Assembly (NCBI RefSeq): GCF_902635505.1
Contig: NC_045427.1
Span: forward strand, 591,313,665 to 591,377,664
Length of the DNA: 64,000 nt
From: Sarcophilus harrisii
Taxonomy: Eukaryota > Chordata > Mammalia > Dasyuromorphia > Dasyuridae
Reading direction: 5' to 3'
Shown: positions 24,430 through 36,400 of the stretch, piece by piece
Numbering within the stretch: the stretch's first letter is position 1
How the letters are laid out: each line of letters starts with the position of its first letter
Notes under the pieces: model-generated
Told to the model about the DNA's origin: nothing
Database searches by the model: none
What the model saw: the letters and a program-made list of their open reading frames with translations, nothing else
Program-made: the position numbers and the translations under genes

Positions 24430-26818
24430 TACTTTCTCTATTCCACCCCTCCTAAACTGTTCTTTGTCCCCATGAAGACTTCTATTCCTCCTGATCCTCA
24501 GTACTTTTCGAGTTCTAGCTCTTACATCGGTTTCATTTTCATCCCTCTCCAACCTCAATCTAATAATTATTTCAACTCTCCACTAACTTTGGCTCTTAAA
24601 TCCTTAACTCTTGCTAAATCTCAGCTCCAGATTACTCCTGCCATCCACTATTTCTAGTCCTACCCACGAACTATTGATTGAAGCTAGAGGAAATCTCACA
24701 ATTGGGCCGACTGGATGCATTACCAATTTGTTATACAATCTCAGCTGAGACTCCACTGCCACAAAATAGTCCTTTTACTCCCCCCACTCAATTCACTGCC
24801 TATCTCACTCCCTACAAAGCTCTACTTTCTTCAAAATCTCAATACTTCCCTTCTGCCCTCTCCCTCATCTGAAGCTTTTTGCCTCTGAAAAACTGAGGCC
24901 ATTTGATGGACTCTTCTTCTGTTTTCATTTCAAAACCATTTGACATTATTTTCCATTCTCTTTTCCTTTTCTCCAGTCTGTAGTAAAGAGATGGCCATTC
25001 TCCTTGGCAAGATCAGCCCCTCTGTATATGCACTTGATCTTATACCCTCCTGTCTTCTCCACAAAATTACATACTCAATCATTCCTCCTCTTTCTTAAAT
25101 TTCTAACCTCTCCATATCAAATGGTTCCTTCCTTACTGCCTTTCAACATGCTATAACCTCTCCATTTTAAAAAAGTCTTTATGAGACCTTACTGTCCTCT
25201 CATTAATCTTGTATATTACTCGTCCTTTTCTCTATCAAACTCCTTGAAAAAGTTGTCTCCATGTTGCCTCTATTTTCTTTCCTCTTACTCATTCCTCAAC
25301 CCTTTTTAATCTGGTTTTTCATTCATCTGAAACTGATTTCTCCAAAGTTAGCAATGGTCTTTTATCATGAAATCTGATGGTTCTTTCACAACTCTAATCC
25401 TTCTTGATGGACAGGCTGTATTGATCACTCTCTCCTCCTGGATAGTCTTTTCTCTCTAGATTTTCATGACTAATTTCTCCTGGTTCCCTCCTGCTTGTTT
25501 GATCATTCATTCTCCATTTCTTCAGGTTCATATATCATGCTCTATAACTGGATTTTCCACTTCCCAGAATCCTTTTTTCTTCTCCTGTTTTTTCAGTTCC
25601 CATGGATTTAATGATCATCTCAATACAGATATCTATATCTCTACTTACATGTATACACACACACATAAATAATATGTACATGTATATACATACACACAAA
25701 TATACACAGATTTATATAGAAACATATATAGGTAGATGTACATATATGTATGTATGCATATACATGCAGAGAGAGAGAAAGAGAGAGAGTCTCTCTTTTC
25801 CTTTAAAATGAAGCTCAAATATAACCTAGGTAAAGCCTTTCCTGATCCTCCAACTATTATCTCTTCCTAGATCTTTATCCCTAAATGACCAGTTTAGGTT
25901 ACTTTTAGGTTTACAATTATTTACTTTAGGTTACAATTAGGCTTACTGGACATTTCATACCAGATGTTCCAGAGATGTTATAAACTCAGAATATATAAAA
26001 CTGAATTTAAAATCTTTCCTCCCAACCTGCCTTCTTCCAAACTCCATATTTCTGAAAAAGACATCTCCTAGTATCTCAGGTTTGTGATCTCAGCATTATT
26101 CTTCACTCCTCACCCCACATACCCAGTTTGCTACCTCTATCTTCACAATATCTCTCAATCTGATCTCTTCTCTCTATTCCCACAGATATCACCTTAGTTC
26201 AGGACCTCATTGCTTCTGGTCTAGATTATTGTTACAGTCTTTTCATTGGTCTTCTTATCTTAAGCCTCTTAACATTTCAGTCCATCTTATACATGGCTCC
26301 AAAAGAACAGATCTGACCATGTCACTGTACTACTTAACTAAATCTAATTGTTTCCTATTGCTTCTAGAATAAAACTTGTAAAGCTCTACACAACATAGTA
26401 CCAACCTTTATTTCCAGCCTCAGTGGACATTGTGTTCCTCCCATCTCCTGCCAAACTGGAGTTCTCACTTTCCCATTTCTCACTCTACCTTTGTACTGGT
26501 TGTTCTTTAGACCTAGAATGAATTCCCTTCTTAAGTCCACCCCATGGAGTGCCTCTCTTCCTTTGAAATGAAGTTTCTCTATGAAACTCTTCATTTGTCT
26601 TCACTTAATTCTCTTCTTCCCAAACTGTATTATATTTTACCTCTTTGTATATGTATTATGTATCCACTTTATTCTTATGTGTGTTTTAATTTGTGGTTGT
26701 CTCCGTTAGAATGTAAACTCATTGTGAGTATGGATTATTTCACTCTTGTTCTTGAATCCTTAGTTCCTAGAACAGGGCAATAATAAATTAATATATACTT
26801 GTTGATTGATTGAATATT
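24430..26818 (+). mobile_element. Long L2 LINE copy (part of ORF2 to 3' end)
   Basis: Matches L2 over about 2.4 kb. Translated traces such as SKVSNGLL, SSHGFNDHL and LNSEYIKLNLKSFLP correspond to RT-domain segments of L2 (KVTNDLL, SSHGFNYHL, KLNMSKTELIIFPP). Then come the known 3' landmarks: ctagattattgttacagtct, agatctgaccatgtcactgt, cctattgcttctagaataaa, aaactcattgtgagtatgga and the tail cttgttgattgattga. A microsatellite (25640-25790) interrupts the RT region, and many stops break the frame. Old and inactive. Confidence 0.75.
25640..25790 (+). repeat. AC/AT-rich simple repeat inside the L2
   Basis: Imperfect acac, tata and gtatgta stretches ending in a short GA run. It interrupts the RT region of the L2. 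Confidence 0.7.
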
Positions 26819-27639
26819 TTTGACAGGTGGTCATCCAGTTTCCACATGAAAACCTCCTGGATCAGAGAGTGATTTCATTCTTGTTACGCTCTGCCTCTCA
26901 TCCTTTCTTCAAATTAGCTATTCATGTTTTTCTTTGACTGTCAACATTCATAGACAGAGATGCAATTATTTATGTCAGGGAAAGACTCTTGGGGAAAGTG
27001 ACAGACAAAGCTTCTGGCATCTTCCAGCCACAACAAATCCCTCCACAGCCCCATATGGTGCCTCACAGCCTTTAGACCAAGAGTTGTCCAGGATACAGGA
27101 TAAGGAGTTTCAAATTGGACAGGGAAAATGGACAGCAATTTGGGTCCACTATTGGGTCAGGCAGAAAACTAGGTTGTGGTCCTGGTAGTTTTGTTCTACA
27201 AGTCAAATTCATAGGAAAAAACGTTGAAACACCACCAATGTCATGATATCTGGTTAGCTCAGAATATAATCTCTGAATTTCTTTCTTCTATGGGGTGAGG
27301 GGGGGGGAATGATGAGTATGAGTGTGTCCCTGCTTTGTTTGGGTATTAAGAGGAGTCTGCACGTGAAGTTTGTTGTGACACAGAAGAGAAAGGTAGGCAG
27401 ATAAATATTTATGCTTAGGGTCCATGGAAAAGATGTAGTCACATCTCCAATGTGCTCCAATGAAGAAACCGGAGTCTTCCTCTATTATACCTAGGGAATT
27501 ACACATGGCAGGCTCTTAAAAATATTTGTTGAGTTAAAATCAATTACTAAATTGCTGTATGTATGAGTCTGTTAAATTGTTTTTTTATATTGTGTGCACC
27601 AGTTGCAGTGACTTGCACATAGTAGGTGGCAAAAGAAGT

Positions 27640-27810
27640 AGTAAAAAGTTAAGAAAACCAGAAAGCAGAGCTTTGAATTCTGACTATACCACTCACTACC
27701 TGTGTAGTCTTGTGCAAGTAACTATTTGAATCTCAGTTTCTCTCTCTGTAAAATGCAGGAGTTAGACTAAATGGTTTCTAACTCTAAACCTTATGATCCT
27801 ACATGATCCT
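27640..27810 (+). mobile_element. MIR/CORE-SINE fragment
   Basis: Sense core: cactcactacctgtgtagtc, ttgtgcaagtaactatttga, tctctgtaaaatgcaggag. Confidence 0.65.
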
Positions 27811-28059
27811 TTCTGAGCCCCAATTTCTTTCAGTTTCTTTATCTGTTAAAATGAGGTAGTTGGATGAGATGTTTAGAATCCTTTATGAATCCGAATCTAT
27901 GATCCTTGTAAATTTTTTTTGGTTGAATGAATGAATGAGGCTACAAGGCTCATCTAATTGGTACAAGACAATGCACCTATCACACTGGACACAGAGGCAT
28001 AGATAAAAGTATGTGGCTGGGCTGGGGTCTCCTGCCAGTTGCTTTTTCCATCATCAGCT

Positions 28060-28340
28060 GGGAGATAATGATAATTGCTTTAAAATTTACAAAGTGTTTT
28101 ATGTACATTATCTATTTTATCCTGACAACAACGGTTGGAGGTAAGGTGTTATTATCTCATAATGTCAGAACTCTAGAACTGGAAGGGAATCATTAAATCC
28201 AATCCTCTCCTTTTATAGTAGAGGAAACTAAGGGTAGACAAGATAAATACCTTGCCCATGGTCACAAAGCTAAGATGTGTTAGAGGCAGGATCCAACTTA
28301 AGTCTCCTCTGACTCTGAGTCAGATTCTTTACATTATAGG
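28060..28340 (-). mobile_element. MIR/CORE-SINE, near full length
   Basis: Antisense order: tacaaagtgttttatgtaca, ctgacaacaacggttggagg, gtagaggaaactaagggtag, cttgcccatggtcacaaagc and ctctgactctgagtcag. Confidence 0.65.
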
Positions 28341-28769
28341 ACACTGTTCCACAGTCTTAACCTGTGGAGAGACTGGACTTGCATCTCTAAAACATGATCT
28401 CCCAAGACTCTTTCCCTTTTGGCTAAGTCCTCCTAGCCATCAAGTCAGATTCTAAGGAATGGTCTTCCATGTACATGCACCTTCCAGGTAGGAAAGTCTA
28501 AGCATCTCTAGGACTCCGGGGATTTAGCTTTTTGGAGTTCCAAAATCCCAGTTTGTGCATCTTGTCCAGAGGGAGAATGCAAGCCAGGGGATTTCCAGAG
28601 TGTGAGGTGCCACTGAGTGGTGAAATAAGGCATTGCACCTAGAGATGTGCCCTTCAGTTGAAAGATTGCGTAGATACTTTGTTACCCATCATTCCACAAG
28701 AAAAAGTTACCCAAAGACACACAGCAAAATACAGTTAGAGCTCAGGGTACCCTGATTCCCACGAGAGCA

Positions 28770-28965
28770 ACTAAGAGTGGGAGTAAGAGGACCTAAGTTT
28801 GATTCTCATTCCTGCCTTCCACTTACTAGCAGGTGACACTGGGAACATCATTTTACCTCTCAAGTTCTTCATCTGTAAAATGAGGATGACCTCTACATGA
28901 TCCTATGAGATATTTTGCCTTCACCTTTCCGAGCCCTAAGCACTTTGCCAGTCCTATGATTTTTT
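28770..28965 (+). mobile_element. MIR/CORE-SINE fragment
   Basis: Sense core: gaggacctaagtttgattct, cttccacttactagcaggtg, ttcatctgtaaaatgaggat. Confidence 0.7.
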
Positions 28966-28969
28966 TAGA

Positions 28970-29165
28970 GTAGGGATTTTCTACCTAGAATCCATGAACT
29001 CATTTTAAAAAATATTTTCATTATTGCATTTCAACATAATTGGTTTCCTTTGTAATCTGATGGATTTTCTTTTATGAATTTTAAAAGATTACGTTGAGAA
29101 ATAATCCATAGATTATCCCAATCTGTGAAAGGGACCCATGACTTAATAAAGGATTATGAACCACT
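28970..29165 (+). mobile_element. hAT-like miniature DNA transposon
   Basis: Internal block catttcaacataattggttt, cctttgtaatctgatggatt, and gggacccatgac toward the right end. Same family as 24050 (inverted), 38735 and 40690. Confidence 0.55.
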
Positions 29166-29241
29166 GCCTTGGGGGTGTATAAATTCTTAGGTGCGTGGTG
29201 TCTACATTGATCAATATGTGACTTTAAGTTTAGGTCCAACT

Positions 29242-29453
29242 CGTGACTCTTTTCAACAATGAGACAATTCAGGCCAGTTCAAATAATCTTGTGATGAAGA
29301 GAGCCGTCTACACTCAGAGAGAGGACTCTGGGAACTGAGTGTGGACCACAGCATGACATTTTCACTCTTTTTTTGTTGTTGTTTGCTTGCATTTTGTTTT
29401 CTTTCTCATTTTTTCCTTTTTGATCTGATTTTTCTTGTGTAGCATAATTGTAG

Positions 29454-29517
<64 letters not shown>

Positions 29518-29671
29518 TGCACATTTTAAACATATATTGGATTGCTTGCCATCTAGGGAAGAGGATGGAGGGAAGGGGGGAAATTTGGAACACAAGGTTT
29601 TGCAATGGTCAATGATAAAAAAATTATCCATGTATATGGTTTGAAAATAAAAAAGCTTTAATAAAAAAAAA
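29242..29671 (+). mobile_element. Young L1 3' end with 12-base target duplication
   Basis: L1 3' UTR: atgagacaattcaggccagt, ggaactgagtgtggaccaca, ttgcttgccatctagggaag, and the tail gaaaataaaaaagctttaat with an A run. The repeat ttaggtccaact at 29230-29241 and 29672-29683 flanks it exactly. Inside are (TA)n 29456-29484 and (GA)n 29485-29514. A strongly 5'-truncated insertion, little diverged. Confidence 0.88.
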
Positions 29672-29964
29672 TTAGGTCCAACTAAATTTTATCCCTGAAG
29701 GTGTGGAAGTGGCTAGGAAAGCAGAGAAGCTTAGAATGGAAGAATTTACCTTAAGTTGAAAGCTTCTCTATAATTCTCTTACAAATAGTTATCCAGCCTC
29801 TCTGGTCACCCCTGAAATCTGACAGAAACTCATTGACTGATTAGATGGCCTACTCAAATTGTGAATGGTTCTTACTTCTCTGTCTTTTAGTCATAGTCAT
29901 TTAGTCATTTAGACATTGTCATTTAGTTTCATTGTTAAAATTCTTCTTTAAACTGTAGAAATCT

Positions 29965-30612
29965 AAATATTTGTGGCAGCCCTTTCGTAGTGGCAAGAAA
30001 CTGGAAACTGAAAACTGAGTGGATGCCTATCAGCTGGAGAATGGCTGGGTAAGTTATGGTATATGAATGTTATGGAATATTATTATTCTATAAGAAACAA
30101 TCAGCAGGATGTTTTCAGAGAGACCTGGAGAGACTTACATAGACTGATGCTGAGTGAAATGAGCAGGACTAGGAGATCATTATACACAGCAACATCAATA
30201 TTATAGGATGATCAATTCTGATGGACGTGGCTCTTTCCAACAATGAGATGATTAATGCCAGTTTCAGTGATCTTGTGATGAAGAGCTCCATCTACAGAAA
30301 GAGGACTGTGGGGTTTGAGTGAGGATCACAAAACATTCTCACTCTTTTTGTTATTCACTTACAATTTGTTTTCTTATTCATTTTCTTTCCTTTTTGATCT
30401 AATTTTTCTTATGCAGCAAGATAATTGTATAAATATGTTTAAATATATTGGATTTAACATATATTTTAACATGTATAATATATATTGAATTGCATGCCAT
30501 CTAGGGGAGGGGGTGGGGGAAAGAGGAGAAAATCTGAAACACAAGGTTATGCAAGGATCAATGTTGAAAAATTATCCTGCATATGTTTTGAAAAGAAAAA
30601 GCTTTAATAAAC
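29965..30612 (+). mobile_element. Young L1 3' end (ORF2 end plus 3' UTR) with 15-base target duplication
   Basis: Starts in the ORF2 terminus (tttgtggcagccctttcgta, tgagtggatgcctatcagct, gctgagtgaaatgagcagga) and runs through the same 3' UTR as the 29242 copy to gctttaataaac. The repeats aaactgtagaaatct (29950-29964) and aaactgttgaaatct (30613-30627) flank it with one mismatch. Confidence 0.87.
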
Positions 30613-30739
30613 AAACTGTTGAAATCTGTCTCCCTATAATTTGTACTCCTTGGTCCAAAGTTGGCTCTCTGGTGTCATGTAAACTGTCTGCTCCTCCCAG
30701 AGGACAGATAGCTCTTCAACAAGCCAAGAACTAGCATCC

Positions 30740-30865
30740 TTTCTTTGTCCAGATATCTTTCCCCATGTGGAATGGCTTCCAAATCCTTTGTCACCCTGCT
30801 ACCTTACATGGGGGTTTGCACATAGTGAGCATTTAATAAATGTATGTTGAATTCAATTGAATTGA
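30740..30865 (+). mobile_element. L2-like 3' end
   Basis: tttgcacatagtgagcattt followed by aataaatgtatgttgaattc is the L2 terminal motif. Confidence 0.6.
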
Positions 30866-31032
30866 TTTACATGTAGCAGTACTTAAGAAATGTTGGTTGA
30901 AAAGCTAGTCCTTTTTTTTGGAAATTATCTCCTTTCTTGAATTCAGAGATACTGTTTTCTCTTGAATCTCCTATTTGTCTTAGCTTCTTGATCCCTTTCC
31001 TCCTACATCTTTTTTTTTAAAACTAACTCTTG

Positions 31033-31051
31033 GTGTGTGTGTGTGTTTATA

Positions 31052-31089
<38 letters not shown>
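31033..31089 (+). repeat. (GT)n microsatellite, interrupted
   Basis: GT runs with one ttatatgta interruption, seen directly. Confidence 0.9.
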
Positions 31090-31090
<1 letters not shown>

Positions 31091-31939
31091 ATGTATCTTT
31101 TCAGTTTCTATCCTAGCTTCCTTCTCTTTTCTAGCTTTGCTTTTTCCCTTGATGTTCTCCTCCATTCTCATGGCATCAATCTATGCAGAGACCAAACCAA
31201 ATTTATGCACCTAGCCTTGAGATCCAGTTCTTTAATGTTTAATGCCTGCTGGAGATTCTCTGTATGTCCTGCTAGTATTGCATATTGAATGGATCTAACA
31301 TTGAACTCATCTTCTCTTACAAACCTATTTCTCCTCTCCTCCCCTCATCCTCCTTTGCCCCTCCCCCCTTTCTCTGTCTACATGGACAGTCATACTCATA
31401 TGTGAGTGCTCCGTCCAAAGGAATATGAATTTTTAATGCTTATACTTCACAAGGTACTTTGAGGATTAAGAGCTAGATTTCCCTCCCCCCTCCACTTATT
31501 TATTTTATCATTTCCCCCCCTCAAAACACTGGGAAAATTAACTCTTTTATCTCGTGTAATTTTTTCATTTATGATTTCTTACCGCTCTAAAAAACCAGCT
31601 TTGATAAAACTCATTGTGATTCAAATTGAGGTATCTGACTATATCTTTAAATCCAAATTACTCTGGCTTTCACTGATTGACCAAATAGGTCCTAACCCAA
31701 CCCTCATTTGCCCTTTGTTTGGGATTTGATGACTCAGTGTGAGTGTAAATAGCAAATGGTGTTTCTGTTCTGGCCAGAAACTTTGAGGATCTTCTCTTCC
31801 CAGATTGATTTTTCTGTGAAGACAAACCAGATCATTTTTTTTTGCCTCAATTCTTATTTAGCCATTAATTATTGAATGGATTTTGTCTCAAACAAACTGA
31901 GACCTGGGAAACACCTTAGCTTAAAAAGGTCAAGTCCCC

Positions 31940-32100
31940 CACTACATTTGGGGTCTTGCTTTTGGATTCTGATGACTCTAGAGGAGAAAGTGAGGCTGGT
32001 GACTGCACAGCTCTGCCTCACTTAAATCCAGGTCAGTTGCAAGTCAACACATCACCCTTTTGATGACACTGGTCCTCTTTGAGAACTAGGATGAACAATC
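31940..32100 (+). mobile_element. Marsupial SINE-like repeat
   Basis: ggtgactgcacagctctgcc, aaatccaggtcagttgcaag and gtcctctttgagaactagga resemble a common marsupial SINE ending gtcctctttgagaa plus an A-rich tail. Assignment by memory only. Confidence 0.5.
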
Positions 32101-32934
32101 ATACCTCTGCCCTCAATTTACTTGTTTCTGTTTGATTCAATGTGATTTCGTTCAAATTCTACAAGACATTGGCTATTTACTGTTCTTCATAGAACTTCTC
32201 TGCCTCCCAATTAATCCTCTGCAACAATGTGGGCTGTATTCATGATAGTCTTTTTGTAAATTTTTACCATGAGCACTGCATATGAAATGATCAAATGTCC
32301 CACGAAATGATGTGTCTTCTTGTTTTTGAGTCCACCACAAAACCAATTTTGACTCTCTTTCACTTACTTGTCCAAAAAGAATCTGTGAGCTTTGGGAGAG
32401 GTAGTCCCTCCCAGACCACTGGTTCTGATTCCAACCCAACGACCATCATCCAAGGCAGTAAGCCCTTTGGAGAAGGGGCTGGCCATCAACTACCAGTTGT
32501 AGAGCAGGCAAGCCAACCTACCTGAAACAGCTGGATATCCTGAGGAAGAGACAGAAGGGGGCATGTACTGGTCATATTAAGTCACCTGTATCACCTCAAC
32601 TATGGCCCCTCTTTAGACCCTGAATGAGACAGTTTAGGACTTGCAATCCAAAAGCTTTGGGAATAGCACTGCTTCCGGCTCAGCCCCAATAGCCTTCATC
32701 TAAGGAAACAATCTCTGAAGAGATGTGGTCTGGCAATTGCTGTCATGGCATCAGAAAACGAATTTCTTGTCACCTTAGTCTGGTATTGTCAAACAGCCAA
32801 TATTAGAAACTGCTATCATTTTGTCTGTGGAAATGACATCAAAAAAAGAAATATTTATATGTGCTTTGCCACTTCACTCTAAAGACTAAGAAATTTTTCC
32901 ATGTGATTTGCAGCAGAAACCTTTCATATATATA

Positions 32935-33035
32935 TATATATTGTCTTCCCTTGAGAGCAAGGACAGTCTTTGCATTTCTTTTTGTGTCCCCATTGTTTAG
33001 AACAGGACTTTGTATATTGTAAGAGCATAACAAAT
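32935..33035 (+). mobile_element. L2-like 3' end
   Basis: cttgagagcaaggacagtct, ttgtgtccccattgtttaga and ataacaaatgcctt fit the L2 3' end; a pyrimidine tract follows at once. Confidence 0.6.
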
Positions 33036-33039
33036 GCCT

Positions 33040-33290
33040 TTCCTCCCTCCTTCCTTTTCTCCTTTTCTTTCCCTCCCTCCCTCTTACTCTCTCCCTCCCT
33101 TTCTTTTTTCCTTTCTTCCTTCCTTCCTCCCTCTCTCTTTTCCTTCCTCCTTTCCTTCCTTCCTTCCTTCCTCCTTTCCTTCCTTCCCTCCTTCCTTCCT
33201 TCCATCCTTCCTTCCTTCTTTCTTTCCCTCCCTTCCTTCTTTCCTTCCCTCTTTCCTTTCTTCTTTCCTTCCTTCCTTCCATTTAGAATA
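33040..33290 (+). repeat. TTCC/CCT polypyrimidine tract
   Basis: About 250 bases of nearly pure pyrimidine with many ttcc units. Confidence 0.92.
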
Positions 33291-33333
33291 GCCCTAAGTT
33301 ATATCAGTATTAATGGTTAGGAGTGGGGATGTT

Positions 33334-33404
33334 GCAGAACAATTCAGGGAAATTGAGGTAGAACAATTAGGGAAACTGAGGTAGAATAATCAAAGGAAAT
33401 TGTG
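33334..33404 (+). repeat. Three-copy 23-24 base minisatellite
   Basis: Units 33334-33357, 33358-33380 and 33381-33404 share the pattern gtagaacaatt..ggaaattgag with a few differences. Confidence 0.8.
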
Positions 33405-35442
33405 GCATAATACTTCTTTCTTCTTTCCTTCCTTTTAGCTGTGATCTCCTTCTTTCTTCTGATTTTTTAAAAATGAAGAATGCTAAATCCAATATGTATT
33501 TAGTCTCTCCAGTGCCACGTCCACTTATTGCACTGGACAACAATTTATACCCAGAGGATCAATAGCTAAGTTAAAATTTCCAGACAGTGTAAAACTGGGT
33601 GACCTTTAGTGCCTTCTCTGCCCTTCACCACTCTGCTACTAGTGCTGTAGAAGCAGAAGTACAGAACAGAGGGCCATTTTACATTTTCTTTGTTTCACAG
33701 GTTATCATGATCAAAGATCACTGGTCAAATGGCCAGCCTGCTGTAGAACAGCTTCTTTGTGCGTGGCTAGGCTGGTCCTTAGAAAGCAGATTCAGTCTGT
33801 TGCTGGGGCCATACCTGATGCCTTTCCAAGGAAAGAAAATGGGCCAGAATTGTTTTTCCTTTGGCATAGCCTGCAGGAATCCCATGTTACCTCGCTGTCA
33901 TGATACATTGGAAGAAGAAGTCCAACTGTGAGGACTTTGAGGTGATGATTTCTAAGCTAAACTTAAGGAAAGGAAGGCAACAAAGGCATGGGAAAAAAAA
34001 AACCCAAAACCAAAACCTTACACTTTATTAGGGGGATAAGAACTATATTTGTCATTTTAGTCATAGAGCAAAATCCTAGAGGAACAAAATCCCTGTACCA
34101 ATGCAGGTCCATACTGTCTCTACAATTTATAATCTTAGGGATTTGCCTAGAGCAGAGGTGGTAAATTTGTGGCAACACTCCCCAAAGCAGTTCACAAGAG
34201 ATTAAAATGAAATTGGGAAAGCTTTAACAAAATAAATAAATCTATAGGCTAGTAAAACAAAAGGCATCATTAAAAATTTTTAAACAAAATTAAAATATAT
34301 CAAAAAATTTCCCTACAGCTATTTAAAAAATAATGAGGAATTTGGAACAGATAACGCTTTAAGGTACCTACTCAATTCTGGTCTCTGTATGAGAAGATGC
34401 TGACAATCCCTTCCACACCCACTCCCATCAGAAGGAGAATAGGACTGTCTGCTCTACCAAATCCACTGACAGCTTCAGTTTAGATAACGATCAGAGAGAA
34501 ACTGCCTGCTAGCCTCAGGCTCTTTCTGAGGCTTCATCACAGAATCAACTTTCTTGTTGCTTTGAGTAAGCTTTCCCTAATTGGGGATTGGAGTGGGGAG
34601 GGCCTCATTTCAGGAATAGAGATACTTTTTTAGGGCCCTGAGAGAAAAAAAGAGTTTAAAAAAAAAAATCTCCATCGGTTTATTATGCGTCCTTTTGTTC
34701 TTTGTTCTTTGTTGGGTTAAGTAAAATATGACTTATGTTTGACGTTTTGTTAGACTGGGTGATTTGATTACATGGGAGTTGAAAGCTCTTTTTCTTCTTG
34801 TTGTGGAGATCTAGACTTGGGCCAAATGCTGATGTTCCCAGGGGAAATCTCAAGTTGAGATTTGAGCTAAAGAGAGATTGAATATGGTCTGTGTAAACCT
34901 AAATATTTTGGAGGCCACAGGTTACATAAATCCTGCCCACACTTAAAAGATTAGTTCTATCTCTTTTGGGATCTTCTTCTACTGTCCAGTTCACCAAAGT
35001 ATCTTTCTCCTTTGAATTTATAATCTGTATCACTCATTTGGCACCTAATACGTAACCTTACCATGCTACACATAAGTGTTTTTTTGGTGAACATATCCTG
35101 TCTTCCTAACTAGATTATGAGGTGTTTTTTGTTTTTTTCCCAAGCAGAGACAACATTTTTGATTTCTTAGTATCTTGCAAATTCCCAGTACTTGTGTTAG
35201 GAATGGCAGGATGGCTTATCTATCCATCTTGTGGATCACATAGCTCTGTTCATTTTCAAATGATCTGTAACTGCCAAATGTATTGTAATATGGCTCCTTG
35301 TTCTAGAATGATCAATGATGGCAAACGTTTTATAATGTAGCCAGCCAATAGGAATCCTAGATTCTGAATATGACCTTCCAAGTTGTTTACTCTAAGGTAC
35401 AAAAGAGAGAACCCATTTTGACTGAGTGGGTGACTCAAAGCT

Positions 35443-35500
35443 GGACTATAATTCATTTATACCTGCTGGCCGGACTATAGCCCATTTATACCTGCTGGCA
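35443..35500 (+). repeat. 29-base tandem duplication
   Basis: Units 35443-35471 and 35472-35500 are ggactata(n)catttatacctgctggc with four or so differences. Confidence 0.9.
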
Positions 35501-36269
35501 GTGTGGGCTCCCTATGAGATACAGTTGGCTGGTGAACTCCTCCTAGAGCAGGCATGGGGCCAGGGGAAGTATCTGAACAAAGGTCATCACTCAAGTCTGA
35601 TAGTTCCCAGGACTTGCAGCTGTTCCATCCTTCTTACTACTTGCCATTTGAATGCTTGATAAATCCAGTAAATGTGCTATCAAACAATACTCCATGTGGC
35701 AACCCAATGCAGTGTTTGTTAGTAAATGTTCATTGTGGATGATGATAATAGTATACACACTTCAATATTTTGATGGGTTCATAAGCTCATGGATGTGGGC
35801 ACTCTACTTTCATAGCTCACAACCATCCTTTAAAAGGCACCCTCTGCTCCCTTTCCTATTACATCATCAGGGCAGAAATGGGCACAGACCATACAGAATG
35901 GAGGGCCATTTTATATGCTTTGTGGATTGCCCAGTGGCCAACTTTCTGGTGATGAATCTCTATCTGTATTTAGCTAGACTGGTCCTGGCACAGTCATTCT
36001 GTTCCTAGGGGCATCGTCAAAGCTTTTGATAGAGTCTGTCAGAATTTGAGCTAGGGTTACCTCCAGCCCATGATGAGGCATCTAAAGGTAGGATAACTAG
36101 AGAAAATATAGGAACATATGCAATAAAAGAGTAAATTGAATATAATCTATTGTTGGATGTATGGGACACATAACAAAGAACAATTAACTCCACTGATAAT
36201 TCCCACCTCCCAATTTCATCTCAGAAGACATTCTGAGATCAGATACATTTGGATGTATCATTTGTGTTA

Positions 36270-36400
36270 AAATTATCTATATACATTGTATCCTCCAGTT
36301 AGACTGTAAGCCTCCTGAGGGCAGGGACATTGTCTTATCTAACCTCTGTATATTCTCTAGTTCCTTAGCACACAAGAGATGCTTAATAAGTGTCTGCTGA
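36270..36400 (+). mobile_element. L2 LINE 3' end
   Basis: ccagttagactgtaagcctc, ctgagggcagggacattgtc and gatgcttaataagtgtctgc are the L2 terminal landmarks. Confidence 0.75.

Noticed and set aside
29242-30612. Considered whether these two similar blocks were a pair of LTRs
   Set aside because: They end in A-rich tails with separate target duplications and match L1 3' sequence; one includes the ORF2 terminus.
32839-33282. 147-residue Lys/Arg/Glu/Gly-rich frame on the - strand
   Set aside because: Reverse complement of the TTCC tract.
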